DNA from: Proteus vulgaris
GTDB lineage: Bacteria; Pseudomonadota; Gammaproteobacteria; Enterobacterales; Enterobacteriaceae
Assembly (NCBI GenBank): GCA_901472505.1
Contig: LR590468.1
Location: forward strand, 62,001-126,000
Direction: 5' to 3'
Length of the DNA: 64,000 bases
Within the stretch, counting starts at the first letter, position 1. Every line of letters starts with the position of its first letter. Below, piece by piece: positions 51,362 through 62,442 of the stretch. Position numbers and translations under genes: made by a program. The notes under the pieces are model-generated. The model saw nothing but the letters and a program-made list of their open reading frames with translations, did no database searches and had not been told where the DNA came from.

Positions 51362-54300
51362 ATGAAAAGAATGTTAATTAACGCAACTCAGCAGGAAGAG
51401 TTGCGTGTTGCCCTTGTTGATGGGCAACGCTTGTACGATCTGGATATCGAAAGCCCCGGTCATGAACAGAAAAAAGCGAATATCTATAAAGGTAAAATCA
51501 CTCGAATTGAACCCAGCTTAGAAGCCGCTTTTGTTGATTATGGTGCGGAACGCCACGGTTTCCTTCCTATTAAAGAAATAGCCCGCGAATATTTTCCTAG
51601 TAATTATCACTCCCATGGTCGTCCTAACATCAAAGATGTCTTGAAAGAAGGCCAGGAAGTTATTGTTCAAGTTGATAAAGAAGAGCGTGGTAATAAGGGT
51701 GCAGCATTAACCACTTTTATCAGCCTTGCAGGGAGCTATTTGGTGTTAATGCCAAATAATCCTCGCGCAGGTGGTATTTCTCGACGTATCGAAGGTGAAG
51801 ACCGTACAGAACTTAAAGAAGCCTTATCAAGTCTTGAGATCCCAGATGGCATGGGTCTAATTGTACGTACTGCAGGGGTCGGTAAATCTGCTGAAGCACT
51901 ACAACAAGATTTAAGCTATCGCCTAAGGCACTGGGATGCCATTAAAAAAGCAGCAGAGAATCGCCCTGCACCTTTTTTAATTCATCAAGAAAGCAACGTA
52001 ATCGTTCGCGCATTCCGTGACTATTTACGTCCTGATATTGGTGAGATATTAATTGATAACGCAAAAGTCGTTGAAATGGCGCGTAGCCATATTGAAGCGA
52101 TTGGACGTGGTGATTTTGCTAGCAAAATTCGCCATTACACTGGCGCAGTTCCATTATTTAGCCATTATCAAATTGAATCACAAATCGAGTCTGCGTTTCA
52201 ACGTGAAGTTCGCTTACCTTCTGGTGGTGCATTAGTTATAGATACTACAGAAGCATTAACGGCGATTGACATTAACTCCTCGCGCTCAACTCGTGGTGGT
52301 GACATCGAAGAAACAGCATTCAATACTAACTTAGAAGCAGCTGACGAAATTGCACGCCAATTACGTTTACGCGACCTCGGTGGTTTAATTGTTATCGACT
52401 TTATTGACATGACGCCAGTACGCCACCAACGTGAAGTTGAAAATAGAATGCGTGAGGCCGTACGCCAAGATCGTGCCCGTATTCAAATTGGGCGCATCTC
52501 TCGCTTTGGCTTATTAGAGATGTCTCGTCAACGTTTAAGTCCTTCATTGGGTGAATCAAGCCATCATGTTTGTCCTCGTTGCTTAGGCACAGGCACTATT
52601 CGTGATAACGAATCACTGTCACTTTCTGTGTTACGTCTAATTGAAGAAGAAGCACTGAAAGAAAATACCCATGAAGTTCATGCAATTGTTCCTGTTCAAA
52701 TCGCCTCTTATTTGCTTAACGAAAAACGTAAAGCAGTAACAGATATTGAACTGCGTCAATCTAACGTTAAAGTGGTTATTGTCCCTAATGACCAAATGCA
52801 AACTCCTCACTTCTCTGTTATTCGTGTGCGTAAGGGCGAAGAAATTACGTCTCTAAGCTACAACTTAGCGCAATTCCACGAAAGTCAGTTAAATGAAGCT
52901 GAAGACGATGTTGCTACAGAACGTAAAGCACCTGAACAACCTGCTATTTCAGCCTTTGGATTACAAGAAGAAAACACAACTGAAACAACGAAAAGTAAAA
53001 AAGTTCCTCAGCCTCAAACTAAGCCTGTTAAATCAGAGCAAGCCCAAGTTCAAGGTACAGGTTTCTTTGCTTCTATTGCAAAATTCTTCTCTAACTTATT
53101 TGGTAACGAACCAGAACCTGCGGTAACTCAAGAAAAACCACAGGAAACCAAAAAAGAAAATACAGATAACCGTCGTGAACGTCGTAATAACAACAATCGA
53201 CGTAACAACAATCGTCGCGACCGTGATAACGATCGTAATCGCGATAACGCGAATAGCGAAGAGAATCGTAAGAATCGTAATCAAAAACCACAGCCGACTC
53301 CAGCAACTGAAGTCAGTAGTGAACAAGAGATTGCAGAACGTGAAGCGCGCCGCCAACAACGCCGTGAACAACGCGCAGAACAACGTCGTCGCCAAGAAGA
53401 AAAACGTCAGCAACAACAGGAAGCTGCGAAAGCACAAGTTGCACTTAGTGAAAAAAATACGACTGAAAAAGACAATGCTGATGAGAAGAAAGAAGAACCT
53501 CGTCGCCCTGTTATGCAACGTCGTAATCGTCGTCAATTAACGCAATCTGTACGTGTTACTGATAGCGATACACCGTTAGCCATTGCACCAGTTGCAACAG
53601 TTGCAACAACAGAAAAGGCTATTTCAGAACCGCCTGTTGCTATCGCACCAGCTAAAATTGCGCCTACAGAAAAAACAACGCCTAAAGCTATTGCAATAGC
53701 AAAAGTTGAAACAAATGAGGCACAACCGGCAAAAGCTCTACCAGATACAGCACCTAAAGCACAAGAGGACAATAAAACTGAAGATAACAACGGGCAAGAT
53801 AATGTCATGCCTCGTCGTTCTCGCCGTTCACCTCGCCATTTACGTGTCAGTGGCCAACGTCGCCGTCGTTATCGTGATGAACGTACATTAACCGTGTCAC
53901 CAATGCCTCTAGCCATGGCTGTTGCATCACCTGAACTCGCTTCTGGTAAAGTATGTATTAGTTACCCCGTAACACCAGTAAGTGATGCTCCAATTATTGA
54001 GAATAATGTTGAAAACAACAATGAGAGTTTTGTTGAAAAGAACATCATTACTCATGCTGATCCTCAAATGGTCGCTATCGCTCCTGCAGTTTCAGAAACC
54101 CTTGTTACAGAAGTTGAACAAGCTGATACTACAGAATCAACCTACACGGTGACTGTTAGTAGTGAATCAACCACGGATGCTGTTGCTGAAATTATTGCAA
54201 TAGAGCCACAATCAGCGCCAACAGTAGCGAATAACATCATTGAAAATCAAGTTGAAGAAAGTGTTGTCGACAACGTTATCAATGATGTGAATACCGAAGA

Positions 54301-54853
54301 ACATGTCACTCGTAAAGAAAATATTTCTGCGGTATTAAACACAACTGAGGCTTATATGCATGAAGCTTCACAACAAGCGGAAACAAGTACAGAGGTGGCT
54401 GAAGAAGTAGCACAAGAGGTTATTGCACCAGCATCAATAGAACGCGAAGTGCGTGAAACGTCTACTCCAGAGCCAGTTGTCACTCCTGTTGAAACCGAAA
54501 AAACGGTTGAACAACACAAAGAAAGTGATGTTGAAACTGTTGCTGAGCCTATCGTTGATGCTATGACTGAAAGCCAGTCAGAAGTAAGTTCAGCGCCTGT
54601 AGCAAAAGCGGAAACAGTAAAAGAAAGCAAACCGACAACCGTTATTATTCGTCAAGAACCAGTGGTACGCCAACTACACGCAAGCGCACCGATGACGAAA
54701 GCACCAGCATCTGATGAAGCCACTGTCGCGGTTGAAATCAAAGCATGGGAAGCTCGTCCTGCTTTTGATAAGAAAGGCCGGACTGGTGCTGGTGGACATT
54801 GTTCTACCAACCAAGCTTCATCAGTGATGACGAAAACGGAAAGTCAAGATTGA
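51362..54853 (+). CDS. rne: Ribonuclease E
   Basis: A 1163-residue endoribonuclease at the core of the degradosome. Catalytic half: S1 domain ('[20 protein letters not shown]'), DNase-I-like domain with '[20 protein letters not shown]' and '[15 protein letters not shown]' (metal Asp residues), Zn-link '[13 protein letters not shown]'. After about residue 530 comes a disordered half: a membrane-anchor-like amphipathic segment ('[15 protein letters not shown]'), Arg/Asn-rich RNA-binding stretches, then Glu/Val/Thr/Pro-rich repeats. The C-terminal end ('[18 protein letters not shown]') fits the PNPase-binding tail. Confidence 0.95.
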   Translation: MKRMLINATQQEELRVALVDGQRLYDLDIESPGHEQKKANIYKGKITRIEPSLEAAFVDYGAERHGFLPIKEIAREYFPSNYHSHGRPNIKDVLKEGQEVIVQVDKEERGNKGAALTTFISLAGSYLVLMPNNPRAGGISRRIEGEDRTELKEALSSLEIPDGMGLIVRTAGVGKSAEALQQDLSYRLRHWDAIKKAAENRPAPFLIHQESNVIVRAFRDYLRPDIGEILIDNAKVVEMARSHIEAIGRGDFASKIRHYTGAVPLFSHYQIESQIESAFQREVRLPSGGALVIDTTEALTAIDINSSRSTRGGDIEETAFNTNLEAADEIARQLRLRDLGGLIVIDFIDMTPVRHQREVENRMREAVRQDRARIQIGRISRFGLLEMSRQRLSPSLGESSHHVCPRCLGTGTIRDNESLSLSVLRLIEEEALKENTHEVHAIVPVQIASYLLNEKRKAVTDIELRQSNVKVVIVPNDQMQTPHFSVIRVRKGEEITSLSYNLAQFHESQLNEAEDDVATERKAPEQPAISAFGLQEENTTETTKSKKVPQPQTKPVKSEQAQVQGTGFFASIAKFFSNLFGNEPEPAVTQEKPQETKKENTDNRRERRNNNNRRNNNRRDRDNDRNRDNANSEENRKNRNQKPQPTPATEVSSEQEIAEREARRQQRREQRAEQRRRQEEKRQQQQEAAKAQVALSEKNTTEKDNADEKKEEPRRPVMQRRNRRQLTQSVRVTDSDTPLAIAPVATVATTEKAISEPPVAIAPAKIAPTEKTTPKAIAIAKVETNEAQPAKALPDTAPKAQEDNKTEDNNGQDNVMPRRSRRSPRHLRVSGQRRRRYRDERTLTVSPMPLAMAVASPELASGKVCISYPVTPVSDAPIIENNVENNNESFVEKNIITHADPQMVAIAPAVSETLVTEVEQADTTESTYTVTVSSESTTDAVAEIIAIEPQSAPTVANNIIENQVEESVVDNVINDVNTEEHVTRKENISAVLNTTEAYMHEASQQAETSTEVAEEVAQEVIAPASIEREVRETSTPEPVVTPVETEKTVEQHKESDVETVAEPIVDAMTESQSEVSSAPVAKAETVKESKPTTVIIRQEPVVRQLHASAPMTKAPASDEATVAVEIKAWEARPAFDKKGRTGAGGHCSTNQASSVMTKTESQD

Positions 54854-54897
54854 TAATAAGGCATTATTAAGAATATCTTGATAATACTATTAAATTG

Positions 54898-54927
54898 AGA
54901 ACTCACTTTTAGTGGGTTCTTTTTTTA
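54898..54927 (+). terminator. Terminator of rne
   Basis: Stem AGAACTCAC/GTGGGTTCT with one T-G pair and a 5-nt loop, followed by a T7 tract. Confidence 0.85.
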
Positions 54928-54972
54928 ACTAAATGAATCAAAATAGTAAAACGTATTGTGCTAAAAATAAGA

Positions 54973-55004
54973 TAAAAAAAACCTCTGAATTTTCTATTCA
55001 GAGG
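54973..55004 (-). terminator. Terminator of tmaR
   Basis: A perfect 9-bp stem CCTCTGAAT/ATTCAGAGG with a 5-nt loop; on the minus strand a T8 tract follows, 24 bp after the tmaR stop. Confidence 0.85.
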
Positions 55005-55027
55005 CTGAATTTTGCTTAGTAAAACAA

Positions 55028-55366
55028 TCAGTCTTTTAGATCTGGAAGGTTTTTAATTTCACCCATCGCTTTTAACTGTTTAGAAAGTTCACGGCGTTCT
55101 TTAGATAGATCTGCATTTTTAATAATATAATCATCAACACGATCATCATAGTCGCTACGCATATTTGCGATAATACCCAGTACATCTTCGATAGACATAC
55201 CTGGTTTAATATATTCACTTAAGTTGTCTAATAAAAGAACACGTTTTTGGTTATCACGGATCTTTTTCTCATTGTCAGTGATCTCACGACGGATTTTGTT
55301 TTTACGACGATACATACGCACAAACTCCAGTACGTTTTGGAAAGACGGCTTGTTTGCGTTATCCAT
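55028..55366 (-). CDS. tmaR: PTS regulator TmaR (YeeX, DUF496)
   Basis: A 112-residue coiled-coil protein closely similar to E. coli YeeX/TmaR: '[20 protein letters not shown]', '[20 protein letters not shown]', '[20 protein letters not shown]'. TmaR forms a polar cluster that holds enzyme I of the sugar phosphotransferase system. It lies near sbcB, as in E. coli. Confidence 0.93.
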   Translation of the reverse strand: MDNANKPSFQNVLEFVRMYRRKNKIRREITDNEKKIRDNQKRVLLLDNLSEYIKPGMSIEDVLGIIANMRSDYDDRVDDYIIKNADLSKERRELSKQLKAMGEIKNLPDLKD

Positions 55367-55942
55367 TTCCTACACCTTTACAATTGATATTTAAGATAAA
55401 TAGCTCTCTTTAAGATTATCGCTTAATCGTGTCAATAAACAAGCAAAGTTTACAATTATTACTGAAAAGAGTGATTATCCCTTATACTTTCAGTCTATCT
55501 GCCAGTCATTTTAAAACTTTTAAGTCATATCTTTTATCCTATAACATCATGCAGTAGAAAGAGTAAAAGTGTCTCATTTTATTTTTACTCTCCCCTCTAT
55601 TACAAACTTGAAATCCATATAGCGGATTGAAAAAATCGTCTAGAAGACTGCTATCAATCTCCTTATTTGGTATGCAATTCTTTGGCGAGAGCGAAAAAAT
55701 ATAAAGGCTCATTATTAAGCTCGACATGAATCCTCTTTAATATGACATTTCACGTTTATTATATTATGGTTTACCATGTCTCGATTGAGCATTGCTAGCA
55801 ATTTTATGCTTGGGGCACATCACTCTCGAAACAGAGATATATAATGTTTAAACCCAACGCAACTAAATAGTGCAAGGGTTAATACTTTTAAATCTCACTT
55901 AAAATTTAACTCAATAAGCAAATAAATTTACGGTAGGAAACC
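55367..55942. other. Intergenic region between tmaR and sbcB
   Basis: 576 bp with no ORF I can support. A perfect 12-bp palindrome ATTGCTAGCAAT lies at 55791-55802. Promoters of the two divergent genes must lie here; no clear -35/-10 pair stands out to me. Confidence 0.5.
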
Positions 55943-57372
55943 TTGTCTAATTCAGCGAAAATGCCCACATTTTATATTCATGATTATGAAACTTTTGGTA
56001 CACACCCAGCGCTAGATCGCCCTGCTCAGTTCGCAGGTATAAGAACTGACATGGATTTCAATATTATTGAAGATCCTCTCGTGATTTATTGCAAACCTAA
56101 TGACGATTATTTACCTCACCCTGAAGCAGTGATGATAACGGGAATAACCCCACAAATTGCGTTAAAAAACGGGTTAATCGAAGCTGAATTTACCCGTCAA
56201 ATTCATCAAGCGTTTAGTCAGCCTAATAGTTGCATTATGGGATATAACAACCTTCGATTTGATGATGAAGTAACCCGTAATATCTTTTATCGTAATTTTT
56301 ATGATCCTTATGCCTATAGTTGGCAAAAAGGGAATTCTCGGTGGGATTTGCTCGATGTTTTACGCGCCTGTTATGCACTACGCCCAGAAGGTATTGTTTG
56401 GCCTGAAAATGAAGACGGTTTCCCAAGCTTTCGTCTGGAGCTATTAACCAAAGCCAATGGCATCTCTCATGAGAATGCGCATGATGCAATGTCCGATGTT
56501 TATGCCACCATTGCGATGGCAAAACAATTGAAACAAGCACAACCGCGTATGTTTGATTATTTTTTTAATTTACGTGATAAACGCAAAGTACAGGCACTAA
56601 TTGATATTCCTGCAATGACGCCAATTGTTCATGTTTCAGGTATGTTTGGAGCAGCACGCTCAAATTTAAGCCTTGTGGCGCCATTGGCATGGCACCCTGA
56701 TAATCGTAATGCGGTTATTGTGTGTGATTTATCTGCGGATATATCCCCGCTATTAACCTTAACATCAGACCAATTACGTGAGCGTTTATATACGCCACGC
56801 AGTGAATTGTCCGTTGATGAACCACCTGTTCCAATTAAATTACTGCATATTAATAAATGCCCTATTGTGGCACCACAAAATACATTAAGACCACAAGATG
56901 CAGATAGAATAGGCTTAGATGTTGATGCTTGTTTAAATAACCAAGCCATTTTATTTTCACATCCTGAAATACGCAATAAAGTCGTGGAACTCTTCGCTCA
57001 ACAATCCCTTTTGTTGTTTCTGATGATGTTGACTCTCAAATTTATAATGGCTTTTTTAGTGATAACGACCGTAGTGCAATGGACATTATCCGCTCAACAC
57101 CGCCCCAAAATTTACCCGCTTTAGATTTAACGTTTGAAGATGCAAGAATGGAACCGCTATTTTTCCGCTATCGTGCGAGAAATTATCCTTCCACTCTCAA
57201 CGATGATGAGCAACAACGTTGGTTAGCTCATAGAAAAGAGATGTTAACGCCAGAAAAACTGACTGAATATATCAATACGATCCAGCTTTTAGCAGAAGAA
57301 TATAGCGATAACGAAGAGAAGCTAAAACAACTACAAGAGCTTTATTTATATGCTCAAGATATTGCGAGTTAG
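55943..57372 (+). CDS. sbcB: Exodeoxyribonuclease I, probable frameshift
   Basis: A 3'-5' single-strand exonuclease of about 476 residues after correction (E. coli 475). DEDDh motifs: 'YIHDYETFGTHPALDRPAQF', 'IMGYNNLRFDDEVTRNIFY' and 'SHENAHDAMSDVYATIAMA'. The frame breaks at CCC 57006-57008; a fourth C restores 'QQSPFVVSDDVDSQIYNGFF', and the second frame carries the C-terminal 'PALDLTFEDARMEPLFFRYR'. The start is probably TTG 55943 with AGGA upstream; ATG 55961 would be six residues shorter. Confidence 0.92.
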
Positions 57373-57386
57373 ACAATAAGACAAAA

Positions 57387-57415
57387 GGCAGGTTTTATCC
57401 TGCCTCTCTTTTTAA
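57387..57415 (+). terminator. Terminator between sbcB and dld
   Basis: Stem GGCAGG/CCTGCC with a 6-nt loop followed by TCTCTTTTT; the genes are convergent. Confidence 0.85.
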
Positions 57416-57439
57416 CTTAATAAACACGATATAAAACAA

Positions 57440-59209
57440 TTATTTTTTGATTTCAATACGTTCAGTTTTAACCTCAGCGTGAGCCTGCCCACATCCGCAC
57501 TCTTCTCCCCAATATTTTAATTTCGAGGTTTTACCTATGCCTGGATTCATACTATTGGTCGGATCGTTATGTTTATAGAACGCTTTTAATTGTGGCTTTG
57601 CATAATACAGATGGCCTACATTATGCTCTGCGGGATACTCTGCTCCACGTTTATCTAATAACGCTAACATTTCTGCTTTTAGCGCCTTCGCATCAACACC
57701 TTTTTTAATAATGTAGTCCTGATGCATAACGTGACACATAAAATGACCACAATAGAGTTTATAAAGTAATTTACTTTCTATTTCTGGTGGTAATTTTTCA
57801 AACCAATCTTTGTCATTACGACGCAATGCAATATCTAATGGCAAGACATCTTCAACGTCATTCACATGAACAGCATGATAACGAACAGCAGCACCAGCGG
57901 CAGCAAAACGGTGTAAGAATGCTTTATTACCTTCCTCTTCAGTACATTCAAAATAATCACCCGAAGCTTGTTTAAAATATTCTTTTAAATAGCTAGATGC
58001 CTCTTCAATACCGTCATCAGCCATTCTTAACATTAAATGATGTTCATATTTATCGCGGAAATCTGTCATACGCTCAGGTAAATGAGCTGGCCATAATTTG
58101 CTCATAAACTGCATGATTCTATCCGCCATGTTTTTAGGCAAAAAAGGCACTTTATTTAATACCGCATCTACTCGCCCTTTCACGGCAAATAAAGTTGGCA
58201 TTTTATCTGTGCCCAATTTATCAATCACTAAAAATGTATCTTTTCCATATACTTCAGCCATTTTATAGTAGCTTCTATGCATATACTCTCCTGCAACAGG
58301 AAGCTTTTTAAAATGACTTAAAATATGGCGACGAATATCTTCAAGTTCATCAGGATTATTAGTGCCAATATAAAAGACTTGGGTGCGATGATCCGCAGGG
58401 AATGTATCTAATCGTACCGCAAGCACAGATAATTTACCTGCACTCCCCGCAGCTTCATATAAACGACGTTCATCATTATTAAATCGAGAAGGCGTATTGG
58501 CATCAACATCACGAACACGTTCATGATATTCATGATCAGACGCTAATTTTTCTGTCACTTGTATTTGTTTCTCGTGGTAATGACGATTATCTAAATTCGT
58601 TAGAATCTCTTCTGGGGTTTCACCTAAATCAATACCTAAGTGGTTAACTAATTCAGCTTCACCTTTTTCATTAACTCGTGCATAAAGCGATAATTCAGTG
58701 TAAGCAGGCCCTCGACGAACTAAAGCTCCGCCGGAGTTATTACAGATCCCACCAATAACAGAAGCACCAATACAAGACGAGCCAATAACAGAATGAGGTT
58801 CACGCCCTAATGGTTTTAATACTTTTTCTAAATGCCACAGCGTACTACCAGGAAAGGCTATAACTTGATTATGTTCTGAAAGAACTTGTATTTTATCTTG
58901 GCGTAATGTACTAATAATCACGATATCTCTATCATAATCATCACCATTAGGCGTCGAACCTTCTGTTAATCCCGTATTCGCTGCTTGCATAATAATAATT
59001 TTATCAGCTTCAACGCAGGTTTTAAAAACACGCCATTGTTCTAATAAATTGGCAGGAAATACAACCGCTAATGCCTTGCCTTGTCCCGAACGAAAGCCTT
59101 TACGATAACGTTCTGTTTTATGTGCTTGTGTTAATACCTGTTTTTTACCAACAATACTTTCAAGTTTACGAATAAAATGTTGATTTACAGAGCTATTACT
59201 TTCATTCAT
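57440..59209 (-). CDS. dld: Quinone-dependent D-lactate dehydrogenase
   Basis: A 589-residue FAD enzyme (E. coli Dld 571) that oxidises D-lactate to pyruvate and passes electrons to quinone. The FAD-binding domain has 'QAANTGLTEGSTPNGDDYDR' and 'IGSSCIGASVIGGICNNSGG'; the C-terminal domain has 'KAFLHRFAAAGAAVRYHAVH' and 'HNVGHLYYAKPQLKAFYKHN'. Membrane association is peripheral. The C-terminal tail is longer than in E. coli and holds a C-x-C ('WGEECGCGQAHAE'). Confidence 0.94.
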   Translation of the reverse strand: MNESNSSVNQHFIRKLESIVGKKQVLTQAHKTERYRKGFRSGQGKALAVVFPANLLEQWRVFKTCVEADKIIIMQAANTGLTEGSTPNGDDYDRDIVIISTLRQDKIQVLSEHNQVIAFPGSTLWHLEKVLKPLGREPHSVIGSSCIGASVIGGICNNSGGALVRRGPAYTELSLYARVNEKGEAELVNHLGIDLGETPEEILTNLDNRHYHEKQIQVTEKLASDHEYHERVRDVDANTPSRFNNDERRLYEAAGSAGKLSVLAVRLDTFPADHRTQVFYIGTNNPDELEDIRRHILSHFKKLPVAGEYMHRSYYKMAEVYGKDTFLVIDKLGTDKMPTLFAVKGRVDAVLNKVPFLPKNMADRIMQFMSKLWPAHLPERMTDFRDKYEHHLMLRMADDGIEEASSYLKEYFKQASGDYFECTEEEGNKAFLHRFAAAGAAVRYHAVHVNDVEDVLPLDIALRRNDKDWFEKLPPEIESKLLYKLYCGHFMCHVMHQDYIIKKGVDAKALKAEMLALLDKRGAEYPAEHNVGHLYYAKPQLKAFYKHNDPTNSMNPGIGKTSKLKYWGEECGCGQAHAEVKTERIEIKK

Positions 59210-59440
59210 GTTCCCTATCCTATTCCTGTCTTGTCTGATTAATTTGTATTTTGCTCGTTTTTATTATTACTCATAAGACTACGTGCAAAATATAAACTTA
59301 TCATTTATATAACTGCTTTTATACTGCTATCCACATTTCCGAAAAAAATGACATTTTTATGTTCAGTTATTTTTGCTATTAAAAAATATTTTTGATATTT
59401 ATTTCTTAAATAGAATATAGATAAACCTTAATTTACTATT

Positions 59441-60328
59441 TTATTCTATTATTAGCTTTTCTCTTGCTAACCGATCCCATGCTTGGCAACTTCGACTTTT
59501 ATAACTACTTTTATTATTTGCTAATGCTAATTGATATGACAATGTCGGTTCAACAACAGGAAGCACGATTAAGTCATCAATGGGATTTTTATTACACATA
59601 CTTCCAGGCAATAGTGTTACACCTACACCCGCTTTTACCATCGCTATAATTAAATCTAAATGGTTACTACGTCCTGCAATAATAGGCTTTGTATTATAAA
59701 TACCGCAGGCGCTATAAACTAAATCATTAATGCGAAAATCTTCAGAGAAAAAAATAAAAGGCTCACTTATTAACTCTTTAAAATGCACTTCTTTTTTGAT
59801 GGCTAAAGGATGTGATGGAGACACTAATAGCATCAGACTTTCTTTTGAAAAAGGCGTTAATTCAAATATGTCATTATTAAAAGGTAATACCACGGCCGCT
59901 GTTTCTACTTTTCCCTCAACCATCGCTTCTGCCATTTGTTTAGTTCCCAATTCAAATATTTTCAGTTCAACCTGAGGGTGTAGAGAACTAAATGCCATAA
60001 TAATATCGGCAAAATACGTCGAAGCTATTACCGGAGGTAATCCAACATTTAATGTTCCTGTTAATGCTCCTGACTTGTCCTGAAGGGCTTTATTCATACT
60101 ATTAAATTGTGCGAGTATCTTTTTTGCATGTTCAAAAAGTATCGCGCCATCATCAGTTAATCTTACGCCATCAACTTCTCTTACCAATAAAATAACACCT
60201 AATTCATTTTCTAATTTTTTAATGCTACGACTAATTGCAGGCTGAGTAATAAATAGAGCATCAGCAGCTCGGCTAAAACCATTTAATTGAATGACTTCAA
60301 CAAAATAACGTAATGTACGAATATCCAT
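59441..60328 (-). CDS. LysR-family transcriptional regulator
   Basis: A 295-residue LysR regulator: N-terminal winged HTH ('GFSRAADALFITQPAISRS', 'IKKLENELGVILLVRE') and an effector-binding domain ('GTLNVGLPPVIASTYF', 'ELISEPFIFFSEDFRIND'). It is divergent from the decarboxylase gene across 148 bp, the standard layout for a LysR regulator and its target. In the gap, ATCAAT and ATTGAT form an inverted repeat (60363-60392) that could be its site. Effector unknown; an aromatic oxo-acid is a guess. Confidence 0.85.
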   Translation of the reverse strand: MDIRTLRYFVEVIQLNGFSRAADALFITQPAISRSIKKLENELGVILLVREVDGVRLTDDGAILFEHAKKILAQFNSMNKALQDKSGALTGTLNVGLPPVIASTYFADIIMAFSSLHPQVELKIFELGTKQMAEAMVEGKVETAAVVLPFNNDIFELTPFSKESLMLLVSPSHPLAIKKEVHFKELISEPFIFFSEDFRINDLVYSACGIYNTKPIIAGRSNHLDLIIAMVKAGVGVTLLPGSMCNKNPIDDLIVLPVVEPTLSYQLALANNKSSYKSRSCQAWDRLAREKLIIE

Positions 60329-60476
60329 TAGTAATATTTACCTTATTACATTTAGTTATACCATCAATAATAATAAACCATTTCATATTGATTTATATCC
60401 GCGGTAAAACATTAAGCATAATATAAATGAATAATACTATTTTTACAGATTATTATTTGGATATTCTGGAGATAAT

Positions 60477-62126
60477 ATGAATAAGACTGTTGTTGAATAT
60501 ATGCTAAACCGATTATATGACTTAGGTATAAGTGATGTTTTTGGTGTTGCCGGTGATTACGCTTTTCCTATAGAAGACACGATTTGTAATAGCAACCATA
60601 TACGTTGGATTGGTAACTGTAACGAATTAAATGCTGCTTATGCTGCTGATGGTTATGCTCGAATTAAAGGTATGGCTGCGTTATCAACCACATTTGGAGT
60701 TGGAGAATTAAGTGCGATTAATGCTATTGCTGGCTCTTATGCAGAAAATCTGCCTATTTTTCATTTAGTTGGGATGCCAGCAAGTGGTGTGCAAAAAAGT
60801 AAACGCCTTGTTCACCATACCTTAGGTAATGGTGATTTTGATATTTTTTATCAATTAGCTCAGCGTCTTGCTTGTGCTCATGCAATATTAACGCCAGAAA
60901 ATTGCATCGCTGAAATGGAACGTTTAATTGCGACAGCATTAAAAGAACGTCGTCCTGTTTATATTGGTTTACCATCTGATTATGCAGTGATGCCAGTGAT
61001 AGAAAACACCTCTGTTACCACACAGAAAAAACCAATAAGTGATAAAGAAATACTAGAAAAAGTGGTATCACTGATTATTGATAAGCTTACACAAAGCAAT
61101 AATATCTGCGTATTACCCGGTATTTTATCCACACGTTTAGGGTTATCAGATAATGTCCAAGCTTTTATTGATAAAACAGGTTTACCTTATGCCACTATGT
61201 TTATGGATAAAAGCATATTAAATGAATCTAATACTCAATATGTTGGGATGTATGATGGACAATTAATGACGCCAGATGTCAGAGAATTTGTCGAAAATAG
61301 TGAATATGTGTTAGGGATCGGAGCAATGATGACCGACTTTAATGCAGGGAGTTTCACTGCCAATATTAAACCAGAACAATTTATCAACATCATGCCAAAA
61401 TATGTTGAAATTGATTCCGTTATCTATTCTTCTGTTTATATGGAAGATATTCTCTCTGAACTAACAAAGCGATTACCGAATAAAACTTATCATCAGATTA
61501 AAGTCAAGGGATTAGGAGAAGCAATTTTATCTGATAACGGTAAAGTTACAGCGCAATATCTCTATCCTCGATTAGAGAAATTCTTTAGACCTAACGATAT
61601 TATTATTGCTGAAACAGGCACATCATCAATGGGATTAGGCTTTGCTCTATTACCAGAAGGTGCTCAGTTCCATAACCAAACATTATGGGGTTCTATTGGT
61701 TGGGCAACACCCGCATCATTTGGTGCTGCACTTGCCGCGCCGGATAAACGAGTTATTTTAATTACAGGTGAAGGCTCACATCAATTAACCGTACAAGAAA
61801 TAAGTCAATTTGTTCGTTTTAGATTAAAACCGATTATTCTTGTTTTAAATAACGATGGTTATTTAATTGAACGATTATTATGTGATTATCCTGAAGCCTA
61901 TTATAACGATCTTGCTCAATGGAATTATCATCAATTACCTAAAGCTTTCGGTGCCAAAGATTGGCATTGTGTGAAAGTTACAACGATAGATGAGTTAAAT
62001 AAGGCACTTGAAGTAGCCGAATCAACAGAAAATGCCTCTTACATCGAAATAGTAACAGAGCGATATGAATCTTCTGAATTAGCAAAAAAATTAAAAGAAT
62101 CTAAAAGTTCGTTATATTCATTCTAA
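60477..62126 (+). CDS. Thiamine-diphosphate 2-oxoacid decarboxylase (indolepyruvate/phenylpyruvate decarboxylase family)
   Basis: A 549-residue enzyme of the pyruvate/indolepyruvate decarboxylase family. 'GVAGDYAFPIEDTI', the cofactor Glu in 'GNCNELNAAYAADGYARIKG', the HH pair in 'KRLVHHTLGNGDFD' and the metal/ThDP motif 'ITGEGSHQLTVQEISQFVRF' to 'LVLNNDGYLIERL' are all present. The metal motif has Glu where most members have Asp (GDGS). It may be ipdC, acting on indolepyruvate or phenylpyruvate; substrate choice cannot be read from the sequence. Probably controlled by the divergent LysR protein. Confidence 0.85.
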   Translation: MNKTVVEYMLNRLYDLGISDVFGVAGDYAFPIEDTICNSNHIRWIGNCNELNAAYAADGYARIKGMAALSTTFGVGELSAINAIAGSYAENLPIFHLVGMPASGVQKSKRLVHHTLGNGDFDIFYQLAQRLACAHAILTPENCIAEMERLIATALKERRPVYIGLPSDYAVMPVIENTSVTTQKKPISDKEILEKVVSLIIDKLTQSNNICVLPGILSTRLGLSDNVQAFIDKTGLPYATMFMDKSILNESNTQYVGMYDGQLMTPDVREFVENSEYVLGIGAMMTDFNAGSFTANIKPEQFINIMPKYVEIDSVIYSSVYMEDILSELTKRLPNKTYHQIKVKGLGEAILSDNGKVTAQYLYPRLEKFFRPNDIIIAETGTSSMGLGFALLPEGAQFHNQTLWGSIGWATPASFGAALAAPDKRVILITGEGSHQLTVQEISQFVRFRLKPIILVLNNDGYLIERLLCDYPEAYYNDLAQWNYHQLPKAFGAKDWHCVKVTTIDELNKALEVAESTENASYIEIVTERYESSELAKKLKESKSSLYSF

Positions 62127-62220
62127 AATAAATGAATAAAATGATAAATGAAGTATTATAAAAAAAATGGATAAAATCTTAGATAACCTTCATTTATTAA
62201 GTTAGGTATAAATTAAATGA

Positions 62221-62264
62221 TTGGCATGTTCTAATTTTTATTTTAAATATATAGAGCATGCCAA
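62221..62264. repeat. Inverted repeat downstream of the decarboxylase gene
   Basis: Arms TTGGCATGTTCTA and TAGAGCATGCCAA pair over 13 positions (one G-T pair) around an 18-nt AT loop. No T tract follows, so it may be a stabilising 3' structure rather than a standard terminator. The rest of 62127-62433 is AT-rich with nothing else I can support. Confidence 0.5.
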
Positions 62265-62422
62265 TGTTTCATCCTCACATTTATCATATCGCATTAAAAT
62301 AATCGTATATTGTAGTAGAAAATAATCAAAACATTATTAATGAATAAATTAAAACCAACTTTAAATATATCTCTTAATATAATACCCTGTCATAAAAAAT
62401 AAACATAAATAATATAAATTAG

Positions 62423-62439
62423 CTCCAAACTTTTTGGAG
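62423..62439 (+). promoter_or_regulatory. Hairpin covering the ribosome-binding site of the phosphatase autotransporter
   Basis: CTCCAAA and TTTGGAG form a perfect 7-bp stem with a 3-nt loop. The right arm contains the only good Shine-Dalgarno (GGAG) before the gene, so the folded RNA would hide it. Confidence 0.5.
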
Positions 62440-62442
62440 ACT

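Noticed and set aside
53175..53290. Repetitive CGT/AAC-rich stretch in rne considered as a DNA repeat or CRISPR-like array
   Set aside because: It encodes the Arg/Asn-rich part of the RNase E tail in frame; repeat units are irregular and there are no spacers.
53091..53536. Long antisense ORFs opposite rne (up to 146 codons)
   Set aside because: They mirror the Arg/Asn/Lys-rich codons of rne and give hydrophobic low-complexity text; typical shadow frames.
55539..55727. A 62-codon minus-strand ORF in the tmaR-sbcB gap
   Set aside because: No ribosome-binding site of note, low-complexity composition and no family resemblance; it lies where promoters are expected.
60388..60401. FNR box between the LysR gene and the decarboxylase
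   Set aside because: TTGATTTATATCCG matches only the left half-site fully; two of five right-half positions fail.
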